The position numbers and the translations under genes are program-made. The notes under the pieces are model-generated. The model was given only the letters and a program-made list of their open reading frames with translations. It did not search any database and was not told the origin of the DNA. A stretch of 5,903 nt of DNA, taken from NCBI GenBank assembly GCA_913043035.1, contig CAJWMM010000043.1, positions 1 through 5,903 of the forward strand, in the 5' to 3' direction. The stretch comes from an uncultured Gammaproteobacteria bacterium (lineage in GTDB: Bacteria > Pseudomonadota > Gammaproteobacteria > GCA-002705445 > GCA-002716945). This document shows, in pieces, positions 1 through 4,541 of this stretch. Position 1 is the stretch's first letter. Every line of letters starts with the position of its first letter.

Positions 1-50
1 AGATAGTATAAGTTATATAAGGCGATTTATCGCAAAAAAAATATCTTCAG

Positions 51-1070
51 CTAAAACTCCTGAATAAGATTGAAAATTTTACTTGCTTCGAGGTTATGCA
101 TGCAAATATTTTTTTTACATGTTTTAATTATCTTTGTATCATAGCATGGACTGCAATCAAGATCTAAACTTGCAATTCTTACATTATTCTTATATGTCTG
201 GTAAGGAGATGATTGATGGGAGTTTGTTGGTCCATGTATTGAGATAATATTTTTTGCGACTGCACCAGCCAAATGAACACTTCCACTATCAGTTGCAACT
301 ACGACTTCTGAGCTTTCTAATATAGTAATTAATTCTGGAATCGTAGTTTTTCCTGAGATATCGTAAACTCTATTTGGTAGTGGATGGAAAACTGAAAAAT
401 ACTCCATTTCCTCTTTGCTACCGACCAAAAATATTTTCATATCAGTAAGCTTAAGAATTTTCTCTATGAGATCTTTCCAATTATTTGCTGGCCAAGATCT
501 GTAACCCCTGTAGTTTTTTTTACTAACATGACTATTTGTTGGACATAAGACAATATATTTCTCTTCAAGATGAAACTTATTAATCAAATGTTTTTTATTG
601 ATTCCGACTATAGATGGTTTTGCAGATTCTTTTCGGAAATCCTTGATGAATAGTTCTAAAATCCTCAACTGATGATCTACCCTATGTTCTTCAAAAATGT
701 TATCATTTATAAATTGATACGGCATACCACATTTTTTTTTAGCTCTTGAAAATTTCACAATATCATTAAACTTATTTCCTATCTCTAAGTTCAGAATCAG
801 TTCGTATGGTGATTTTATCGAATCCATTATAATTTTTTGTTTATCAATATTTAAATAAAATGGTAGACGTGTATGCCTTAGCTCAAATATTTTCTTTATA
901 CGATTATCATATTTAAATAATTCAGATATCCCTGGTTTCGTTACCCAGTGGATGTCAACATTATGGTGAAAATGCTCGATCAAAGGATCAATAACAGATG
1001 TTGCGTCAACTGTGTCACCTAATAGTCCACATCTAATTACTAAAACTTTTTTATTTTGTTTTAATGTCAT
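51..1070 (-). CDS. Glycosyltransferase family 9 protein (ADP-heptose:LPS heptosyltransferase-like)
   Basis: The 339-residue protein has the two Rossmann-like halves of GT9 (GT-B fold) enzymes, which transfer sugars, typically heptose from ADP-heptose, onto the lipopolysaccharide inner core at the cytoplasmic face of the inner membrane. Seen directly: an N-terminal strand and loop VLVIRCGLLGDTV (residues 9-21), with D19 at the position of the family's catalytic aspartate; SWPANNW (192-198); DISGKTTIPEL (237-247); the nucleotide-sugar site ATDSGSVHLAGA (259-270); and HGPTNSHQSSPY (279-290). The C-terminus carries four cysteines (C306, C309, C318, C323) in the CxPC...C....CM arrangement found in many GT9 proteins. 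Length is normal for the family. No good Shine-Dalgarno precedes the ATG at 1070, but the family motif begins only eight residues later, so the start fits. It is divergent from the FAH gene. The acceptor and donor cannot be read from sequence; it could be a WaaC/WaaF-type or another surface-glycan GT9 enzyme. Confidence 0.9.
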   Translation of the reverse strand: MTLKQNKKVLVIRCGLLGDTVDATSVIDPLIEHFHHNVDIHWVTKPGISELFKYDNRIKKIFELRHTRLPFYLNIDKQKIIMDSIKSPYELILNLEIGNKFNDIVKFSRAKKKCGMPYQFINDNIFEEHRVDHQLRILELFIKDFRKESAKPSIVGINKKHLINKFHLEEKYIVLCPTNSHVSKKNYRGYRSWPANNWKDLIEKILKLTDMKIFLVGSKEEMEYFSVFHPLPNRVYDISGKTTIPELITILESSEVVVATDSGSVHLAGAVAKNIISIHGPTNSHQSSPYQTYKNNVRIASLDLDCSPCYDTKIIKTCKKNICMHNLEASKIFNLIQEF

Positions 1071-1142
1071 TTCTAGTTTAAAATGTATTTTACTAAATTT
1101 ATTATATAATTTATTTTATACAAAAAGGATCAAAATATACAA
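1071..1142. promoter_or_regulatory. Divergent intergenic region with a symmetric bidirectional -10 element
   Basis: This 72-bp gap separates two divergent genes. It contains the perfect palindrome ATTATATAAT at 1101-1110, which reads TATAAT on the plus strand (1105-1110) and TATAAT on the minus strand (1106-1101). Start sites about 7 nt past each element would give leaders of about 25 nt for both genes. No -35 hexamer close to TTGACA lies at the usual spacing on either strand. The element is a consensus match, but in DNA this AT-rich chance matches are expected, so the promoter call is an inference. Confidence 0.45.
1125..1129 (+). promoter_or_regulatory. Shine-Dalgarno-like AAGGA upstream of the FAH-family gene
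   Basis: AAGGA lies 13 nt upstream of the ATG at 1143, somewhat longer than the usual 5-9 nt. It is the only recognisable Shine-Dalgarno-like sequence in front of any complete gene here. It supports translation from the ATG at 1143 but is not decisive. Confidence 0.45.
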
Positions 1143-1913
1143 ATGAGTAGCTGGATAAGGTTCAAATTTGGGAAAAAAATATACTTTGGGCAAGTAGACG
1201 ATGCCTCTAGTATTACAGTGTATGATGGTGATATGTTCTCAAACCCAAAAAAAACTGACCAAGTCTTTACTTATGACGAAGTTGAAATTCTAAATCCCTG
1301 CTGCCCATCAAAATTTATAGCACTATGGAATAATTATCAGACCCTAGCAGCAGAAAAAGGTCTGAATAAGCCTAACAATCCATTGTATTTGAATAAAGCA
1401 ATTTCTTCCATCATACAGCCTGGTAAGCACATTGTTCGACCGAAATCTTATAATGAGTCAATATTTTATGAGGGAGAGTTAGGCATCGTCATTGGAAAAA
1501 AATCTAAAGATATAGATCATGTCCAAGCTAAAAAAAATATTTTTGGGTATACTTGCATTAATGATGTTACTGCGATGGATATTGTCAAAAAAGATTCATC
1601 ATTTGATCAATGGACAAGGTCTAAGAGCTTTGATACTTTTGGGATATTTGGCCCATGTATTGCCACAGACATTGACCCGATGAATCTTCAAGTTCAATCA
1701 AGACTTAATGGTAACATTGTTCAAAATTATAATACTAGCGATATGTTTTTTAATGTTTATGAAATAGTGAGTTTCCTCTCTAAGGACATGACACTAATTC
1801 CTGGTGACATAATTGCATGCGGTACTAATGCTGGATTAGGACCAATGTCATCCGGCGATATTATTGATGTGAAAATAGATAATATAGGCACAATTGTTAA
1901 TCGTAATGAATAG
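1143..1913 (+). CDS. Fumarylacetoacetate hydrolase (FAH) family protein
   Basis: The 256-residue protein matches the FAH C-terminal-fold family: metal-dependent hydrolases, isomerases and decarboxylases acting on 2-oxo or 1,3-dicarbonyl acids, including acylpyruvate hydrolases, HpcE-type isomerase/decarboxylases and oxaloacetate decarboxylases. Seen directly: metal ligands E110 and E112 in FYEGELGIVIG, D141 in CINDVTAMD, the K161-D164 motif in RSKSFDTFGIFGP, and a C-terminal GDIIACGTNAGLGP segment (221-234) in place of the common GD.I.TGTP.G. Length is normal for the single-domain members. The lid segment reads NNYQTLAAE (63-71): the glutamate (E71) of the HxxE catalytic dyad known from FAHD1 is present, but the histidine position is L68. 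The gene converges on fdhD with a 5-bp gap and no visible terminator. The family assignment is firm; the substrate is unknown and no catabolic neighbours help. Confidence 0.9.
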   Translation: MSSWIRFKFGKKIYFGQVDDASSITVYDGDMFSNPKKTDQVFTYDEVEILNPCCPSKFIALWNNYQTLAAEKGLNKPNNPLYLNKAISSIIQPGKHIVRPKSYNESIFYEGELGIVIGKKSKDIDHVQAKKNIFGYTCINDVTAMDIVKKDSSFDQWTRSKSFDTFGIFGPCIATDIDPMNLQVQSRLNGNIVQNYNTSDMFFNVYEIVSFLSKDMTLIPGDIIACGTNAGLGPMSSGDIIDVKIDNIGTIVNRNE

Positions 1914-1918
1914 CTATT

Positions 1919-2788
1919 TTACCTTCTCTTCCAAATATCAGGTGAATCTTCAGATCTAGGTCGTGGTTTTTCATCGAATATAATATTTTCTGAACCATTA
2001 TAAATTAAAAAGTGTTTACCTTTTGCTCGTCCGAGAAGAGTAACGCCGGTCTCTTTTGCTACATTAAAACCCATTTCTGTTATACCAGATCTTGATAATA
2101 AATAAGGTATGTTCATTTGAGCAACTTTTATAACCATTTCTGAGGTTAATCGACCAGTAGTATAGAATATTTTATTCTTACTATTTATATCATTAATCCA
2201 CATGTTTCCTGCAATCGCATCTACAGCATTATGTCTACCCACATCTTCTATGAAATCAATTATTTTATCCTTAGAACATAGCGCACATCCATGCACAGCA
2301 CCTGATAGGCGATATATCTCGTTTTTTTCATGCAAAAGTTTTAGTACTTTATATATAGTTGACTGTTTAAGTTTCGTATCTTTAATATTTTTTTTCTTTA
2401 GGTCGTCCCATATGCCACCATATGTCGTACCTTGACCACATCCGGATGTAACAACTTTGTGTGTGAGCTGATTATCAAAACTATCATTTTTATTTTTTGT
2501 AACAGCAACTGCAGTATTAGTATCCCAATCTACTTGTATAGATTCAAGATCATAAAAAGATTTGACAAAACCTTGATTCCGTAAATACCCAATCACTAGT
2601 GACTCTGGATGATGACCTAGTGTCATTAAGGTAACTATCTCTTTTTTGTTTACATATATAGTTAATGGTAACTCTCCTGTAATAGGAAATTTTCTTTCGG
2701 TTTGATATTCATCCACTACAATTATTTCTCGCGTATTCGGACGAATAGACTCAGATATCAAAGGCTTTTGTATTTTATCATTTGTCAT
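1919..2788 (-). CDS. fdhD: Formate dehydrogenase accessory sulfurtransferase FdhD
   Basis: FdhD is a cytoplasmic protein that passes sulfur from the cysteine desulfurase IscS to the bis-molybdopterin-guanine-dinucleotide cofactor of formate dehydrogenases, which are inactive without it. The 289-residue product shows the family order: TGELPLTIYVN near residue 37, SGCGQGTTYG (115-124), GAVHGCALC (163-171), EDVGRHNAVD (181-190), TGRLTSEMV (211-219), SRSGITE (232-238) and TLLGRAKGK (250-258). The first cysteine of the classical CxxC loop is present (C117) but the second position is glycine (G120). A separate C168-A-L-C171 pair follows. The C-terminal tail is charged (DEKPRPRSEDSPDIWKRR). The ATG at 2788 lacks a Shine-Dalgarno sequence; upstream TATAAT matches would give a leader under 10 nt. 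No formate dehydrogenase or cofactor gene is in the window, so the client enzyme must be encoded elsewhere. Confidence 0.95.
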   Translation of the reverse strand: MTNDKIQKPLISESIRPNTREIIVVDEYQTERKFPITGELPLTIYVNKKEIVTLMTLGHHPESLVIGYLRNQGFVKSFYDLESIQVDWDTNTAVAVTKNKNDSFDNQLTHKVVTSGCGQGTTYGGIWDDLKKKNIKDTKLKQSTIYKVLKLLHEKNEIYRLSGAVHGCALCSKDKIIDFIEDVGRHNAVDAIAGNMWINDINSKNKIFYTTGRLTSEMVIKVAQMNIPYLLSRSGITEMGFNVAKETGVTLLGRAKGKHFLIYNGSENIIFDEKPRPRSEDSPDIWKRR

Positions 2789-2826
2789 AATCTGTTAAAT
2801 TATATTATATATCAATATATTGTACG
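2789..2826. promoter_or_regulatory. Short AT-rich divergent promoter region between fdhD and the MBL gene
   Basis: Only 38 bp separate the two divergent starts. Toward fdhD, the minus strand has two TATAAT matches overlapping by one base (2809-2804 and 2804-2799), which would start transcription within about 10 nt of the ATG at 2788. Toward the hydrolase gene, TATATT occurs at 2801-2806 and 2816-2821, the latter inside the perfect palindrome CAATATATTG (2813-2822). No convincing -35 box is visible, and any -35 for fdhD would lie at or inside the start of the opposite gene. The promoter role is inferred from geometry and composition. Confidence 0.4.
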
Positions 2827-3753
2827 ATGAGATTATTCCTATTTTTAATATTACTAATTACACCTTTTACACTCAGTGCTGAGGTCTTACGTGTAGTAAT
2901 ACTCGGATCCGGGACTCCAAGACTTGATATTGATAGATTTAGTCAATCAATACTGGTAGAGGCAGGCGACGAGAGGTTACTATTTGACACTGGGCGAGGC
3001 GCAGCTATAAGGTTAAGTCAAATGAATGTAAATTTATCATCCATTAATCATATTTTTTTTACACATTTACACTCCGATCATATCGTAGGATTCCCTGACG
3101 TACTGATGACCGGCTGGGTCTATCAACGAGAAAAAACACTTAATATATTTGGCCCATCGGGCACGAAAAAGTTTGTAGAGAATATTAAAAGCGCATTTAA
3201 TGAAGACATCAAGATTAGACTTGAGAAGCCTGAAGAACTCAAAATGCCTGGAATTAAAACCTCTGTAAAGGAGATAACTGATGGATTAGTTTATAAAAGT
3301 AAAAATGTCGAGGTACACGCAATTAGTGTAGATCATGGTGGTGGGGTAGAACATGCTTATGGGTATAAAATTAACTATAAAGATAAATCAGTAGTTATTT
3401 CCGGCGATACTAATTACTCTGAGGAATTAGTCAATGCGGCAAATGATGTAGATATACTTATTCATGAAATTGCTGCTGCACCATTAAGTTTAATAAATAA
3501 ATCCGAGAAGGTCAGAGGAATCATGAATTATCATACAACACCAGAGGAATTAACTAAGATTATTAATCAAACTAAGGCTAAATTTACAGTGCTTAACCAC
3601 GTACTTCTACTTGGAGGAATAACTGAAGACAAGGTTTTAAAACTTATTAAAACTAACCTAGATAAAGATACCGAAGTTATGTTTGGCTATGATTTATTAG
3701 CCATAGAGTTAACAGATAGAATAAACACATACTCAGTCGATTATACTAAATGA
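2827..3753 (+). CDS. Exported metallo-beta-lactamase-fold hydrolase (RNase Z/arylsulfatase-like)
   Basis: The 308-residue protein begins with a short Sec-type signal peptide: R2, a hydrophobic core from about residues 3 to 15, and a likely signal peptidase I site after LSA (18), so it should act in the periplasm. The mature part is a metallo-beta-lactamase fold of the RNase Z-like branch: GSGTP (27-31), FDTGRG (53-58) and THLHSDH (79-85), supplying H80, H82, D84 and H85. It continues with VDHGGG (H170), ISGDTNY (D194), IHE (H213), YHTTPEE (H236) and LNH (H258). All expected ligands for a two-metal site are present, so it is probably active. Export argues against tRNA 3' processing; phosphodiesterase, arylsulfatase or lactone-hydrolase activity are alternatives that sequence cannot separate. 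The signal peptide fixes the ATG at 2827. Its TGA overlaps the next start as ATGA, suggesting translational coupling. Confidence 0.88.
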   Translation: MRLFLFLILLITPFTLSAEVLRVVILGSGTPRLDIDRFSQSILVEAGDERLLFDTGRGAAIRLSQMNVNLSSINHIFFTHLHSDHIVGFPDVLMTGWVYQREKTLNIFGPSGTKKFVENIKSAFNEDIKIRLEKPEELKMPGIKTSVKEITDGLVYKSKNVEVHAISVDHGGGVEHAYGYKINYKDKSVVISGDTNYSEELVNAANDVDILIHEIAAAPLSLINKSEKVRGIMNYHTTPEELTKIINQTKAKFTVLNHVLLLGGITEDKVLKLIKTNLDKDTEVMFGYDLLAIELTDRINTYSVDYTK

Positions 3754-4541
3754 AAATAATGGGAATAATTAATCTTTCTGATGATAGTTTTTCTGAGACA
3801 GGAAAATTTAGTAATGTTGATGACGCATTAGCCTATGCAAAACAAAATCTACAAAAACCTTGTGAAATCATCGACATTGGAGCTGAATCGACAAAGACAC
3901 AATTTAAAGCACGATCTGATGAAGAACAGTTACTTAAATTAATTCCTCTTATTGAGTCTGTAAAGAGCAAAATTCCAGATGTTCTAATCAGTGCTGATAC
4001 AAGATCACATCTTGTGGCAGCTAAGTGCATAGATGCAGGTTGTCATATTATAAATACTGTTACGTCAGGTGAAAATGTTGATAGTATGCTTGACGTAATC
4101 GAATCAACCGAATCAGAGATAATATTTACTCATATGCCAGAAGAGCATACCAATGGCATAAATATGATTACAGATAATATTGTGGATTATTTGAAAAATT
4201 TTTTTAATATAATAAGAAACAAAATGATAGAAAGAGGAATAAGTGAAGACAGACTCATAATAGATCCAGGTATAAGCTTCGGGAAAACAGGGAATGATAA
4301 CCTAACAATAATCAAGAATATAGAGACTTTTGTAGGTGAATTCGGCAGAGTTTGTCTAGGCGTAAGTCACAAAAAATTTTCCTCGAAAGTCTATGATAAT
4401 TTAACAGATAAAGATCAAATCTATGTAGATTTATCTATTCATAGTTTTGCGGCTTATAAAGGAGTCGAGATATTGAGGGTGCATGATGTCGATATCACTC
4501 ATGATTTAATTAAAGTTGTAAGCTCTACAGTTAATTCGTAA
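3750..4541 (+). CDS. folP: Divergent dihydropteroate synthase (FolP-like)
   Basis: Dihydropteroate synthase joins p-aminobenzoate to 6-hydroxymethyl-7,8-dihydropterin diphosphate in cytoplasmic folate synthesis. The 263-residue protein follows the TIM-barrel motif order: IMGIINLSDDSFS (3-15), DIGAEST (42-48), SADTRS (81-86), IN (101-102), HM (128-129), DPGISFGK (172-179), GVSHKK (204-209) and RVHDV (243-247). Pterin and catalytic positions known from E. coli FolP are kept as N8, D83, N102, D172, K208, R243 and H245. Departures: NLSDDSFS for NVTPDSFS, ESTKT for ESTRP, NT for ND, and SHKK for SRKS. An in-frame TAA (3747-3749) directly precedes the ATG, so it cannot start earlier; it therefore lacks the usual 10-15 residues before the first barrel strand. 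No Shine-Dalgarno is visible; the ATGA overlap suggests coupling to the upstream gene. It could instead be a related pterin-binding enzyme, or a second, specialised FolP. Confidence 0.82.
   Translation: MKIMGIINLSDDSFSETGKFSNVDDALAYAKQNLQKPCEIIDIGAESTKTQFKARSDEEQLLKLIPLIESVKSKIPDVLISADTRSHLVAAKCIDAGCHIINTVTSGENVDSMLDVIESTESEIIFTHMPEEHTNGINMITDNIVDYLKNFFNIIRNKMIERGISEDRLIIDPGISFGKTGNDNLTIIKNIETFVGEFGRVCLGVSHKKFSSKVYDNLTDKDQIYVDLSIHSFAAYKGVEILRVHDVDITHDLIKVVSSTVNS

Noticed and set aside
1..50. Inverted repeat GCGAT-TT-ATCGC (22-33) just downstream of the GT9 gene, with a run of A at 34-41
   Set aside because: For the minus-strand gene the T-run comes before the hairpin rather than after it, and the stem is only 4-5 bp, so it is not an intrinsic terminator. 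No gene end or start can be supported in these 50 bases.
109..116. Run of eight T within the 3' end of the GT9 gene as a possible frameshift site
   Set aside because: The downstream frame continues into the conserved CM motif and ends normally, so there is no sign of a disrupted or programmed frame.
1909..1918. Palindrome AATAGCTATT at the convergent FAH/fdhD junction
   Set aside because: It has no room for a loop without shrinking the stem to 3 bp and is AT-rich, so it is too weak to call a bidirectional terminator.
2202..2435. Plus-strand open frame of 77 codons inside fdhD
   Set aside because: It is antisense to conserved FdhD motifs, has no start signal and resembles no family.
2827..3753. 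Call as RNase Z (rnz, tRNA 3' processing)
   Set aside because: The fold and metal ligands fit, but a clear signal peptide places the protein outside the cytoplasm, so a tRNA-processing role is unlikely.
3833..4030. Minus-strand open frame of 65 codons inside the FolP-like gene
   Set aside because: It is a shadow of conserved coding sequence on the opposite strand, with no independent support.
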